Positions 33,601-45,933 of a stretch of 64,000 nucleotides of DNA are shown here, one piece after another. The notes under the pieces are model-generated. The model saw only the letters and a list, made by a program, of their open reading frames with translations. It did not search any database and was not told the DNA's origin. How positions within the stretch are numbered: the first letter of the stretch is position 1; every line of letters starts with the position of its first letter. The stretch spans positions 310,001 through 374,000 of the forward strand of contig CP099433.1 in the NCBI GenBank assembly GCA_024114885.1, in the 5' to 3' direction. Source of the DNA: Septoria linicola. Taxonomy: Eukaryota > Ascomycota > Dothideomycetes > Mycosphaerellales > Mycosphaerellaceae. The translations under genes were made by a program, and so were the position numbers.

Positions 33601-35455
33601 TTAAAGTATAGAGGCTATACCTCGAAGGCGCTCTATATACGATCGACGTACTAGTCGACTATACTAATCTTTATAGGTTTATAGATATAAAGAAGTTAAC
33701 TAGTAGGTAAGCCTATTAGGCTATATTCCTAGCTCTATTCGACTTCGTTATAACGTACTAGGTAGGTAAGCGAAACCTAGCCGACGCGCCGTCGAGGCGT
33801 AGCGATTACGCTAAGGAGGTAGTAGAGGTAACTAACCTACTACCTACCCTATAGACTAAGTTATAGCTATAGGATAATTAGAGTATAAGGGACGTAGGCG
33901 GACCGCTCGTAGCTCGTATCTATATAACTTATAAGGAATAGTATTCTTCGATAGAGAGAAGTACTAACTCTAACCCGTAGTAGTAGTTCTTAACGCCTAT
34001 ACGAGTAGTAGGTATAATTACTAAGAGCGAAGAGCCGTATATAAATGTCTTAGACTTGATCCTTAGATATACTCGCGCGCTAGTATAGGCTAAGCTAAGT
34101 ATAAGCGTAGTATACTTATAAGCGATAAGTAATAGCGGCCGGTTTAAGTAATATACTATAAGAGAAGAAAACCTCTAGGTAGACGATTTACTATACGTAC
34201 CTAAGGACTACGCCTTATAGACGTAGGTAATTCGTATATATTATAATAATACTCTTATAGGCTATTTTAGTAAGGACAAGACTATCTCGCTAGTACGAAG
34301 GAAGTACTAGTAGCTAGAGATAACTAAGTATATCGTATAATACGTAGAATCCTATAGGAGTTACTAGAAGGCGAAGGCGCGTCGCTATCGACTATATAGC
34401 GAGCTAACTACGCTACCTATACTAGACCGTCTATTCTAAGAGTTAACTTAGGATTTTATTATAGACCTTCTACTAAGTAAGCGAGGAGTATACGTATATA
34501 ATACGATTCTAGTTATTATCGACTAATATATAAAGATAGTTATCTTTATACTAACTACGAAGTAGTATACTAGTAGTAACCTTATAGGAGTCTTAATATT
34601 AGAAGTAATTAGGTATTATAGTATATCTATAAGTATTATTAGCGATAGAGAGTCTATATTTACGAGTTAGTTCTAGTCTAACTTCTACTACGAGGCGTAT
34701 ATAAAGCGTAAGCTAAGTATAGCGTTCTATTCGCGAACGGACAGGTAAACTAAAAGAGCGAATTAGACGCTTAAGACTTACCTACGTATCTACTACGTAG
34801 AGTAGTAAGATAACTAGGCAGACCTATTAGTACAAGCCGAGTTCGTATATAATAATAGTACGTATACGACACTAAAAGTATTACTATTTATAGCGCTATA
34901 TAGTTTTAATCTAGAGCTAGTAACGAGTAGGCGAGAAGCTTAGAGCGCGCTTCCTAAAAGGAAGGTACTAGCTACTAAGGAAGCTATAGAAAGATTAAAG
35001 AAGAACTATAAGACGCTAAGTAAACGCTAGCGAGAAGTAAGCGAGACGTAGGCTAGGTACTTTAATAATAGGTATTAGGCTAAGGAATATAAGGTCGGCG
35101 ATATAGTCTTACTATCGATAAAGAACCTACGATTAAAGGTTCCTTCGAAGAAGTTAGTAGATAAGTTTACTAGGCCTTTTAAGGTAATTAACGTAGTAGG
35201 GAAGTAGGCGTACTACTTAGCTCTACTACTAGACGCTCTTATCTATAACGTATTTTATATATCGCTTCTAGAACCTTAGAAGGGTAGCGAGACGTAGGTA
35301 GAGAGTATACTACTCGCGGACTACTAGGGTAAATAGGAAGTTAAGAAGATCCTTAGAACTCGAGTAAGGAAGAGTATACGCTAGTACTTAATCTACTAGT
35401 AGGGCTAGCCTAAAGAGTACGACTAGTAGGAACCTAAAGAACATATTAGTAGCTA
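30690..35455 (+). pseudogene. Gypsy A copy 2 gag-pol with chromodomain, RIP-inactivated
   Basis: Gag and protease come first (about 30690-32400). The RT has KYLTIGLKYD, GTPILFILKKDSKLRLYIDY and the active site YLDN at 32988-32999 (YLDD family). RNase H contains VESDVSNYV (about 33440). Integrase (about 34440-34870) has DFIIDLLLSK as its first Asp region and AFYSRTDRQTKRANQTL. The C-terminal segment at about 35335-35455, EVKKILRTRVRKSIRQYL then QEPKEHI, fits a chromodomain, which places it in the chromovirus clade. Stops at former Gln/Trp codons make it inactive. Confidence 0.87.
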
Positions 35456-35513
35456 TATAGTACTAGACGTATTCGAAGCGTAGCGTGTAAGCGGGCACGT
35501 AGTAAGATAGAAG

Positions 35514-35561
35514 CGCTAAGGCGCTAATACGCTAAGGCACTAATACGCTAAGGTACTAAGG
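35514..35561. repeat. Minisatellite in Gypsy A copy 2 (16-bp unit)
   Basis: GCTAAGGCGCTAATAC-type units repeated three times, the reverse-complement counterpart of 21631-21678. Confidence 0.78.
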
Positions 35562-35793
35562 CGGCGATACTAAGTACTAAGCGCTAAACCTATATATAGG
35601 AGTAAACTTTAAATTCGAGAGAGTAAGAAAATTACTAAGGTATTTAGGATATATAGAAGCGTAAACTATATTATTTATATACGCCTACTAAGTAGGTCGT
35701 ATAGTGCCTATAAGTAAGAAGCAAGAATCTAACTATAGCCTATATAGGCGCGAGTAGAGTATAAGAGGCGTAGACAGGTAGCGAGCGAAACGC

Positions 35794-36661
35794 TTATTTA
35801 TCGTTTATAGAGAGCGTGTCGTCGCTAGCGTTTCTACTACCGTCGACGCCCTCTACGTCCTTATCCTTATCCTCGTCTACCTCTTCGTTAGACATTACGT
35901 CCTTAGAAAGCTCTCTCTCCTCCTAGTTACTACCCTTAGAGTAAGCTACCTCTATAGTAGCGTCTAGGGCGTCGCTAGAGGCGCCTACTATATAGTTAGT
36001 CTATAAAGAGTATTAGTATCGTATAAGGATCGTATAGGAAAAGTAGGTATATCTCGTACTATAGCTTAAATATAGCTACTATAAAGTTAGACTAGCGCTA
36101 GGTCTCTACTAGACTAGCGATAGACATCGCGCTAGCTACTAGTAGGGCAAGTACGCTTGCCTTACGTAGCGTATTCTAGCCGCTAATAGCTTTACCCTTA
36201 TTACTAGTAAAGACCCTCTTAGAGATCTTAATAGAGGTATAGAGGCTCTTTAGGCGGCGCTTTACCTACTCTTTACGTACGCTCTTAAGAAGAGTCTCTA
36301 GCTACTCGCGGTAGTATAGTACGTAGCGCGCCTACTACTTAAGGTTTCTATTAGTAATATACTTATAGGCGTAGTACTAGTGCTTATAGCGCTAGTACTT
36401 AACCTTCTAGCTAGGCTTTATAACCCCGTTATACGTAGGCTTGTCGTCTATACGTAGTCCGTTAGTATATAAAGCGTAGTTAAGAAGTATTCGAAGAGCT
36501 ATACCGTTATAGGTATATTTAATATAGTAGAGGTAGATATCGATATCGCTATAGCCTCTAATATCGTCGACGGTATAGAGTAGGCGGTTCGTAACTACGA
36601 CTCTAGTACGTTTTAGTAGTATTATACTTACGTTAATAGTACGATTATCGTATAGAGATAC
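35794..36661 (-). pseudogene. Antisense accessory gene of Gypsy A, copy 2 (about 272 codons, one intron)
   Basis: Exactly the same length (868 bp) and position as the copy 1 gene and opposite to pol. The protein reading matches copy 1 over its whole length: SLYDNRTINVSI at the start, NGLRIDDK in the middle, and the acidic tail NASDDTLSINDK ending TAA at 35796-35794. The intron corresponds to 36052-36001, with acceptor TTTATAG and an ACTAAT branch site; its donor GT has become AT. Differences from copy 1 include several not explained by CA/TG mutation (for example K/E and V/I), so the copies diverged partly before RIP. No family recognised. Confidence 0.6.
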
Positions 36662-36995
36662 TAGCTTTACTAAGAATATAGAAAATATTATATATAGAAA
36701 GAAAGTCTAAGAGAGAGTTAGAAGAGTTTTTAAAGAATATACTCGAGCCTAGTAACGTAGTCGCTATAGTAGAGATTATATTACTACGTAAACGTAAACA
36801 TATATAGTAACCCTTTACTTCGTAGCGCGTATTTACGTAATACGCTAAAGGTTTATAGATATAACGCGTTAGAGACGCGATAGGCGTAGAATATATAAAG
36901 TATATTATAAAGACTAAATAGGCAGCCTAGAATATAACCTATTAAGTAAGAGTGTCCGATAGCTAAGAGTAGCTTCCTTAGAGAGAGGAGATAGT

Positions 36996-37163
36996 TATAA
37001 GAGCTAGGTAAGGTTAAAGGCTAAGACCCGCCTTAGGCTCGTAGGCTTAGTAGTATAATTATAGTATACGTATATATCCGAAAGGAGGTAAGAATTAGTC
37101 TTATAATATCCTAATAGTCTTATTAGGAGAGCGCTCTATATATTACTATATACCCCTTTTATA
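36996..37163 (+). repeat. 3' LTR of Gypsy A copy 2 (168 bp)
   Basis: Same ends as the 5' LTR with a 4-bp deletion. It follows a polypurine tract GAGAGAGGAGATAG. Confidence 0.92.
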
Positions 37164-38829
37164 CTACTACTATAGCGATTAATATAGTAAAATCTAGGCT
37201 CGCTTCCGAGCTTTACGAGTAGACTAATAATATTCTTCTATTATTTAATAATATCTATTAAATTATTCTAAGTATCTCTATATACCTACGAAGTATAGAC
37301 CTTAAATAATAGCTTATAAGTCTTTAATCGACGAGAGGGCTAAGTTAATAATTATATCGATCGAATATATTCGAAAGCTTTAAGTTAGTATAACCTCTCT
37401 TAGTAATATTACTATAGAAGGAGTCGAAGATAAGGTTACTTTTATTAGGTACTAACTAGAGATATTAATCGATACCTTTAGTATAAGAGTTACTATACTA
37501 TTTCTAGTCTTACTAGTAAACGGCCTAATCTTACTTAGCTAGCTATAGGCGTAGTAGGTACGCCTAGCTTCTAAGAACTACGACGATAGCTCTTAGGAGA
37601 GCTTAATTAGTACTCTAGACAGCTATATTATTATATTTACTAGCTTTAATAGCTATAGTAATATACGTACTATAGAATAAGTCCTAGGAAAAGCTAGAGT
37701 ACTAAGAAACTAGCTCTAGTCGATAGTACGAGTTTAGTAGAGGCTCTAATACGTATATCGCGTCTAGATTTAGTAGAAGTCGGTGTCTAAACTCTAGTAT
37801 TTAATAATTACTAGCTAAAGAATATAGAGTATACTATCGAGGACTCTAGATCTTATAATAGCGAGGAGTAGAGAGAGGGATTATAAGCTTTTTAAGCTTC
37901 TACTATCCTTTCTATATAAGGTTTAGTAGTTAGAGGTAAAAACTCTACTTAGGAGGGTTAGCTAGTAGAACGTTCTATAGTTACCTTTTTAAACGATAAT
38001 TACGTTATACCTTCTATACTATACTTTAAACTATACTAGTAGTATAGATAGATAAGTAATTAGTACTAGTATTCGTTTACGGTTACTAATAGCTCTAAAC
38101 TCCTAGAGAACTAAGTCTTTAACTACCTTACGTAGTAGTTATCGTATACGAAGGTAATCTACTTTAGAGATTATTTTATAGTAGACTTAATTAGATAAAG
38201 CACCTCTCTACGATAGTAGCTCGAGCTATTAAGATAGGTTAATTATAGCTAGACTTAAATATAGTATAACTATCTCGTAGTAGCGGCTATCGAAGGTAAT
38301 ATCGCTAAATTTAGCTAAAATAGTCGATTTAAGAAGCTTTTACTAGCTACTAGCGAAGCTAAGCTAGCTTATACTAGCGAGCGAGACTTATACTAGGGTA
38401 TTAGGTATAGTTTTAAAGATACTATACTAGTATCTTAATCGAGCTAGAGTTCAAATTATAGAGGCGAATACTTAATAATTGCCTATAGTAAGCTTAGAGA
38501 GGCGGAGCTAGCTATCTAAGAACCTAGACCTTATAACGAGGTTATTTCTAATAAAGTAGACGACGAGCTTAGCGAGGAGACGTACGTTATCTTAGCTACT
38601 ATTAATATAGTAGTAGAGAAAGCTCGTAATAAAGAAGCTATAGAGTAGTAGAAGCTAGATAATTATATTAGCGCCTATACTCTCTATAAGCGAGTTACTA
38701 ATAAGATTAAACTAGTAAATACAGACATTACTATAACTAACGGCTTAAACCCTAGTAGATTAAAGAACTAGCGACGGACTTATATTAAGAAGGAAGCGGC
38801 TATACTACCTAGTACTAGACCTTATAATA

Positions 38830-38970
38830 GTAAGTACTTAACTAAGAGGTTCTTAGCGATCGAGCCTAGATTACGTCTTACGCTCGAACGGCTTATAAAA
38901 GTAAGTACTTAACTAAGAGGTTCTTAGCGATCGAGCCTAGATTACGTCTTACGCTCGAACGGCTTATAAA
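38830..38970. repeat. 71-bp tandem duplication in Gypsy B unit 1
   Basis: The block GTAAGTACTTAACTAAGAGG...GGCTTATAAA at 38830-38900 is repeated at 38901-38970. The second Gypsy B unit has it once (about 61405-61475). The two halves share the same RIP-type bases. Confidence 0.9.
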
Positions 38971-41879
38971 GTTCAAACCTAGTATAGAGCTACTACTAAA
39001 GGAGCTAGATTTGTTATACTATATACTAAGGAATCGAGAAGCTACCTTTACGTAGGACTCTACGTATTTAAGCTAAATTAATCCTAATATTACTCTACTA
39101 TAGAAGATTTAGATAATTCCTTACGAGCTATAATAGTATTTAGGCTTTAAGCTAAACCTATCTCTATAGTATATCGTAGAAGATATACTAAGATAATAAA
39201 TCTAAGCTAGAACTCTTAAGCTATACTATAGTACCTATCGAAACCTATACTTTCTTATTAGTAAGAAGATAGAGGTAGGTAAGCTAAAGAAGTATCGGTT
39301 AATTAACGTAGCTTAGAAGTTTAATTAAGTTACTATAAGAGATTCGAACTTACTACTCGACGCGGAGAGCTTCTCTAAGGACTTTACTAGCTACGCGCTA
39401 GCCTCGTTAGTTAATATCTTCTCTAGATATAACTAAATTCTACTCGATAAATTATATAGAGACCTTATAGGCTTCGACTTACTACTAGGACTATTATAGT
39501 AGACAACGTTACTATAAAGAGCTACGAATTCTATTACCTAGTTCGTTCGTATTATTAATTAAGTGCTTATAGAGTATGTCTCGTATAAGGTATAGCCGTT
39601 CCTTAATAATATTAGTATTAAAGAGCCTAAGACGAAGTATAATAGTAAAGAGGTTAAACCTAGCCTCTACTATTACGTTATTAAATATATTATAGCTATA
39701 GACGACGTTCTCTATAATATAGAACGAGCTAATATAACGGTAGCTTTTAATAAGCTATAGGTCTATTATAAATAACTAGTAATCGTTAGTTACTTTACTA
39801 GTATCGATAGTCGCTATCTAGACTTTACGAGAGTAGCGAAAATTAAGAAATAGCCGACTCTAGAGAATTAGAAAAAGGTTCGAATCTTCCTCGGCGTAGT
39901 TATATACTACTACGTCTAGGTTAAAGGTTTTACGATTATCCTTACTCTACTATTTAAACTCTTATAGAAGGATACTAAATTTTAATAGACTACCGAATAC
40001 TAACTAGCTAAAGATATCGTCTTAAAGGTACTAGTTTTAGCTCTAGCCCTAGTTACTCTTAACTATAGAGAAGGAGTAGGACTTATTATCGTAGGCGTAG
40101 ATTCGAGTAGTAAAGGTTAGAGATATACGCTTTCCTAATATAATCGAGACGAGCTACTTCTTCGTTACCTAGTTCGATATAAGTTCGGCCTATTTAACCT
40201 AGTAGAGGTTAAGTACGATACTAGAAAACGCGAATACCTTAGTATACTAAAGATATTAAAGAAGCTAAAACTATAGCTATTCGGAGTATACTTCTAACTA
40301 GAGATTAATATAAATACTCTTGTTTACTAGCTTAATAAGGCTACCTCTAATTTACCGAATATAGTAATAACGCGCTAGCTAGTATAGATCTACCTCTTCG
40401 ACTTTAACGTTATATATATTCCTAGTAAGAAGTATATAGCTCTAGATTCGTTATTAAGGAAGCCTATTACGCTTGAAGATATAGAAGCTATAGAGAAAGA
40501 AGAAGACGTAGATCTAATAATTAACGAGCAATTCTTCGATACCTTTTACGTTAACGCTTTCTCTATATAGGTAATTTAGAGCGAGCTATCTATAATTAAT
40601 AAGATCTATTCTTAGAAGTTAATAAATATTACTTTCGTACTTATACGAATATAAAGACCTAAGAGAGTTTCTAATAACGAGTATAAGCGGTTAAGAAAGA
40701 AGTATCGGCTATTTTATATTAAGAATAACTAGCTCTAGCGCTAAGAGCGAGTAGCTAGACCCTTATAGCGAGTTATTAATAAACCTAAAGTGCGAGCTCG
40801 TATTATTAAGGTATACTATTATAAGAACGGTTACTATAGCGCTAAATAGATATATAATCTTATCTAGAAACGATAGTAGTAGGATAGGGTTTAGGCTTAA
40901 ATCTCGCTCGCTATTTAGTAATATACTATTTATAGTCTTCGGTATAGGAGACAAGTATCTAGAGAACTATAGATCCTACTCTAAGTTATAGTCGGCTAGC
41001 GGTAGTATATCGATAGCTTATATGTCTTGAAGAACTGTTCGTTAATAGTTATACGCGAATCTCTATTACGCTAGCTAGAAGTATATATATTCTAGTATCT
41101 AGCGAAGAGTATTACCTTAGTATAGATAGTAAGGTTTATATAGGAAGAGATCTTTTACTAGTAGGGTACTACTATAGAAGTTATTCTCGATAACTATAAG
41201 ACTAACCTTAGTAACGTAGAGAAGCTACTACTATCGTATAGTATTAAATATATTAATATTTCGCTATACTATCCTTAGTCTAACGCTATCGTTAAAGTCG
41301 GCTATAAGACGATATTAGACGCTTACTTAAAGCTCTCTAATAGTAGCCTTTATACGATTTAGGACTATATTCTAGCGGTTCTATAGGTAGAGAGAACGAT
41401 AATAGTCTCTACTACTAGCCTAACGCTATTAGAGGTAATAATTAGGTATAAAGTAGTACTACTAATCGAACTAGAATACTATACCTTCTAGATTATAGAT
41501 TAGGGCAAGGTTAAGACTAGAGTAGAGCTTCTTATAATTCGAGCTTAAGCTCTAGAAGCTATAGAAACGACTATAGAAGAAGGACGACTACGTTAATAGC
41601 GTCTCTAAGAATAGAATAAGGCGTACTTCGATAAATATCGCTATATAGACCTTACTATACTAAAGGAAAGAGATCTCGTATTAGTATACTACTCTAAGTT
41701 AAAAGCTAGCTTCTCCTATAAGCTTATATTTAGGTAGGAAAGCTCTTTTAGAGTATCTAAAGTATTATAAGAAGGTATATTATATAAGCTTAAGAAATTA
41801 GATAGCTTAAAGCGTAAGTATATCTATAAAAGGATAGACCTTAAGAAATATATCTTTTCGTAAGAAAACCTAAAGCTAG

Positions 41880-42965
41880 TAGTAAGGTAAAGGCCTACCT
41901 ATATACTATACTTAGTAGTTTTAGTATAAAAGTAAGGTAGTAGCTCGTTTCTAAGATAGTAATATTTACTCTACTTGATTAATTTAATACTCTATAGTCC
42001 TAGTATAGGCTCTTAGTCTTAGGACTACTAGTTTAAGCTCGTTACTACTAGTTAATATACGTATTATAAGACTATTACTCTCTAAACAAGTCTTGTTCTA
42101 TAGCTACCGCTCTTATACCTACCTAGGGGGTTAGTATTAGAGTAGTTATTATCTATTAATAGAGCCGAAGGTAGGGCTATCTCTTCTCTCTTATACTAGG
42201 ACTAGAAGCGTAGAGAGTAGAAGGTAGCCTTAAAGCGAGAACTAACGTACTATAAACATTAGTAAGAGGCCTAAAGGAGCCTACGTAAGAAGGCGACTTA
42301 AAGGGCTATAATAACGTAGAAGCCTCTAGAATATAGATATCGCTCTAACCTAGAAAAGTTATAAACCTCTAGTACCTCTTAGTATAGATCTATTTAGCGA
42401 TTATCGGATAGATAGTAAAACGACTTACTATATCGGAGATTTACTCGGAGTCCCTATACCTATAATAGTCTTCGATTAGACCCTAGTTTAGCGTGAAAAC
42501 GCTCTCGTTCGGATAGCGTAAAGGCTATAGGATAGGCCGGACCTATCTAGGTAATCTTGTATCCTCTAGTATATAGATCGCTTAGAATAAGCCCTAGTAC
42601 GGCGTTAGACGCTAATCGTTTAGCTAAGGACACTAATTACGTCTAAGGCCCTAGACCCGGTATATAGTATAGGCTAAAATAATATTATACTACTATAGTT
42701 ACTTAGCGAATTACTCGAATAAGTAAGATAGACGCGCCTAGCTATAAATAGTCGAACTATACGACACGATATGCCTTACTTATTAGGTATAATTAATATA
42801 GCCTCGGTATTATAATAAAAAGTTTAACGTTTATCTTTAGACGGCTAATAAAATTTAGACTCTTGTTTTTTAGTTATCGTTTTAAATAATAACTATATTT
42901 TATCTTAAAAACCTAATTAAGAAGAGTATAATATACTCTTAGAATACCTTCGAACGAGCTCTATA
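41880..42965 (+). repeat. Shared middle LTR of the Gypsy B tandem array
   Basis: Follows the end of the unit 1 pol (AAAACCTAAAGCTAG) and precedes the unit 2 Gag, so it serves as 3' LTR of one unit and 5' LTR of the next. The 3' boundary is inferred, as for 27145-28231. Confidence 0.65.
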
Positions 42966-44446
42966 AGTAAATTAGTATCTACTAGCTAGCCTAAAATACT
43001 AGATAGTAGCTTATCTAACTAGCTTAATAAGCAAATTCGAAGATTACTAGTAAAGCTACTACCCGCTTTTACTTTATTCCCTCTACTAGATAACGATATA
43101 TCTATAGAAGTAGAGGACTAAGGAGGTACTAACCTTAACCCTAATACTAATATCTTTTAAGGACCGAACTTAGAAGGTAGACTGTCTATAGCGTAGTTCT
43201 AGCTACTTATAGAGACTATCTAAGTAACCTAAAGCTAGAAGGTAATTGTCGCTTAGGTTTCGCTACTACCTAGCTCGGACTAGAATCCCTTCTTTAATAG
43301 AGAGAACGTAACTAAGTATATTAAGCGTTTTAAAGTACTATATAGGAACTACGCTATTCTACTTATTAATAATAATAAATAGCTTTACGAGAAGTTACTT
43401 ACTTAGGTTATAGTTATCTAACGTAGACGATACTAGCGTCTTAATAGGTTCTATAATCGAAACTACGCTAAGTTCAAGAAGTTAATTATTAAGGAATACC
43501 GAAAGTACGATAATATATATATACTTAGAAACCGCTACTATATAGAGAACCTTTATAAGGTCGACTATAGCGAGGATAATAATCTCTTAGAGTACTTAAG
43601 GTAGTTTATACTCTACTCTAATACTATACCTACTTCGTATATAGACGAGCGTTCTCGTACTCTTCTATTCGTACGAGGCCTTCTATTTCGCTTTAGTAAG
43701 AGGCTCTAGGCCTATCTTAGGTTAGACCTTAATAATAGTAACTTAGATTATAGTAAGCTCTTAAAGATAGCCTAGCGTTAGATTAATAGTAATAAGGACT
43801 TTAAATTAGAAGTATATAACGAAGGCGGTAGAGACGTCTAGTAGTTATACGAAGTAGTAAAGAAGTCCGCTCTAAGGCTGAATTCTAAGTTCAAGGCTAG
43901 AGAAATAGTAGTCTATAAAGGCTATAAACTGGTAAGCGTCGATAATATTACTACTAGTATATAAGACCTCGTAATTACTACGATTCGTTAACTCGAAGAA
44001 GGAGGCCTATAGCTACTACGCTCGTCGATAGGACAGTAGGCGAAGTCTTACGATCACGACTATCTATATATTCTAAGACCTACTTATAGCTAGGAGATTT
44101 CGATTAATTTAGCTACGATAGATAACGGGTTAATAATTAAGGCTTACGTAGCGATTACTCTAAAGATTTTAGGTTATTAGATATATAGGCTCGAAGGCTA
44201 TATAGCTACAAACTACGAGTACCTATAGTAGTTCGAGACTAAGAGCTTAATATATAGAGATCTAAAGACCGGTATTATATACTATAGAACGCCTCGCCTA
44301 GGTATAGAAAAGATATAGTACTACTAGGACAAGAAACTACTAAAGCTGTTCGTATTAATAGGAGTATTAGAGTAGCGCTATAGAAAGATTAATCTTGAAA
44401 ATATAGATCGTTTATTAACGCTAAGAGCGAGCTAGTAGAGGATAGC

Positions 44447-44466
44447 TAGACGTCGGAATAGGTTAG
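44447..44466 (+). repeat. Left terminal inverted repeat of the hAT element
   Basis: TAGACGTCGGAATAGGTTAG. It pairs with the right end with four mismatches, three of them C-to-T or G-to-A type. Confidence 0.85.
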
Positions 44467-44892
44467 TACGGGTAGGGTTAGGTCTAAACCTATGTTCTTA
44501 GTAATCGATATAGGTTAAGAGGGTAACTCGCTAAAGCTTAATAGGTAGTACCTATAACTAGAAAATATCGGTTAGGGCGTATATCTACGTAGGTACCTAT
44601 AGGAGTATAGGTATAGGTATACTAAAATCTACGTATTTTGAGTATCTAAGTACGTGAAAAGGACGATAGGCGCCGACTACATATACCGACTATAGAGATA
44701 AGAGGAAACGAAGGTTTTATAGTATTAAAGTAGAAAGTAATCTCATGTCGTTCGCTATAGTTATAATATAATTTGATACTACGCTTCTACTACGTAGCCG
44801 GGTATCTCGAAGTAGCCTAAACGCTATTCCTTACGCCGAATATAATACGTAGTACTATACTACTTTAAATAACCCTTGTTATCTATAACGCT

Positions 44893-45782
44893 CTATATAT
44901 AAAGTATTCTCCGAACGAGCTATATATCCTTCTACTAGATCGTAACTCGCTTTATATAGATAGCGTAGAGGTTAGTACCTATACAAGTTAGTATAAGCTA
45001 CTAAATAGTAATATAGAAGGATATATACTCTTAAAAACCTTCGTTAAATAGAGCTCTACTACCTCTTATAACGCTTCTAGTATAGTAGCCTAAAAGCGTA
45101 GATCCTACTTAAAGCCGTAGGCGACCTCTCTTACTAGTCGCTAGAAGAGAAGCTTACTAATAAGTAGATCCCTAGTTCTCTAAAATATACGAATCTCCTA
45201 TAGAGCTAAAACTATAGTAGATTAGCGTGCCGACCACGTTTGCCGACTACGTTTTAACTTACTACCTAGCTTGTAGCGATAAGGCTTCCTTACTCTCCTT
45301 ACTACTAGAGCCTTCTTAGAACGCCTACTAGCTCGCGCTACGTTCTAAGTATTCGACTATACTTTTAGGATACAGGATTTCTTCTTTATAGTAAGTTTTA
45401 GACCGGCTCTTCTCTTCTTCTTCGTTACTATCTTACGAGGCGCTTTTTACGTAATAGGCTGCTTTCTACTAAGGCCCTTCCTACTAGTAGTAGGCCTATT
45501 TATAGTAGGAGGCTTATTATTCTCCTCTTTAGGCGCGTCTTTATTATCCTCCTCTTTAGGCACGTATTTATTATTGTCTTTATTATTACTATCTTATATA
45601 TCGATAAGAATTAGATTATTAGCCTATCCTTAAGGCTAGTCGCTAGCTCTCTCTATTTGAATTTACGCTAATAGAGTAGGAGAACGCGATACTTAATTAG
45701 TAAGAGCGCGTTGTTTAGGCGTAAGTATAGCGGCGTCTTGTACGAGACGATTAAAGAAGTCGTAGTTAACTAGAAGTACTAT
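44893..45782 (-). pseudogene. Histone H3-fold gene 2 in the hAT element, long basic/acidic N-tail, two introns
   Basis: A three-exon model keeps phase: 45782-45263, 45211-45029, 44978-44893 (263 codons; ATA at 45782 is taken as a RIP-changed ATG). The first about 170 codons form a tail with tandem KEEDNK/KEENNK units and a basic region KAPRKIVTKKKRRAG. The H3 fold follows in family order: PYRYKLG, then after intron 1 LAL*EIR, LLISKLLF*RLVREV, DLRF, EAL*E, and after intron 2 TNLYAIYIKRVTI, KDI and LVRRI (* marks TAG at Gln positions). Intron 1 (45262-45212, 51 bp, GTAAGT, CTAAT, TATAG) carries the 13-bp dimer. Intron 2 (45028-44979, 50 bp) has a perfect TACTAAC branch. The end is taken as the first stop after the fold. 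The long tail recalls CENP-A-type H3 variants, but loop 1 has no insertion. Confidence 0.85.
45212..45262 (-). other. Intron with 13-bp dimer motif, in H3-fold gene 2
   Basis: GTAAGT donor, GCTAAT branch, CTATAG acceptor. It contains GCCGACCACGTTT and GCCGACTACGTTT in direct tandem (plus-strand reading 45229-45254). Splicing rebuilds the H3 sequence between KLG and LAL. Confidence 0.85.
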
Positions 45783-45933
45783 ATCGCGCGAGAACGCGAT
45801 AGAATATTAATAATATTATGTTTATTTAGAGTTACGGTCGTAAGGTCGAAATTATAAGGTTTTAATATAGAGCTAGAATTTAGAGTCTAAAGCCTAAGGT
45901 ACTAACGACCTCTCTATTTCCTAGAGGAACTCG

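Larger units (their letters stand above)
30470..37163 (+). mobile_element. Ty3/Gypsy chromovirus, family A copy 2 (plus strand)
   Basis: 6,694 bp, 5' LTR 172 bp and 3' LTR 168 bp (a 4-bp deletion), with a 5-bp target duplication CTACT (30465-30469 and 37164-37168). It is inserted in Gypsy B. The uninterrupted site is visible in the second Gypsy B unit at about 53450 (GGCTACTACTATAGCG). It lies in opposite orientation to copy 1. Confidence 0.93.
28500..41870 (+). pseudogene. Gypsy B gag-pol, first unit, RIP-inactivated and split
   Basis: Gag reads helical and basic (about 28560-30460). After the Gypsy A insertion the frame resumes with a pol polyprotein. The RT active site is FLNN at 39599-39610 followed by ISIKEPKTKYN, matching a fungal Gypsy clade with FLDDIGVKGPK. 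The frame FLGVVIYY (about 39890-39915) marks the connection region. RNase H has VGVDSSSKG near 40090. The integrase zone is about 40900-41500. A 71-bp tandem duplication at 38830-38970 shifts the frame in RT. Stops replace Gln/Trp throughout. Confidence 0.78.
27145..42965 (+). mobile_element. Ty3/Gypsy family B, first unit of a tandem array, with Gypsy A copy 2 nested inside
   Basis: The sequence from 27145 recurs from 41880, so the structure is LTR-internal-LTR-internal with the middle LTR shared by two units. The internal region holds Gag (about 28500-30464), then Gypsy A copy 2, then protease, RT, RNase H and integrase (37169-41879). The likely target duplication is TCTAG (27140-27144) inside the older Copia LTR. 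The exact LTR start is uncertain by about 3 bp because CTAG precedes both copies. Confidence 0.82.

Noticed and set aside
40763..40954. 63-codon minus-strand frame with hydrophobic residues
   Set aside because: Shadow of the Gypsy B integrase region produced by AT-rich RIP sequence.
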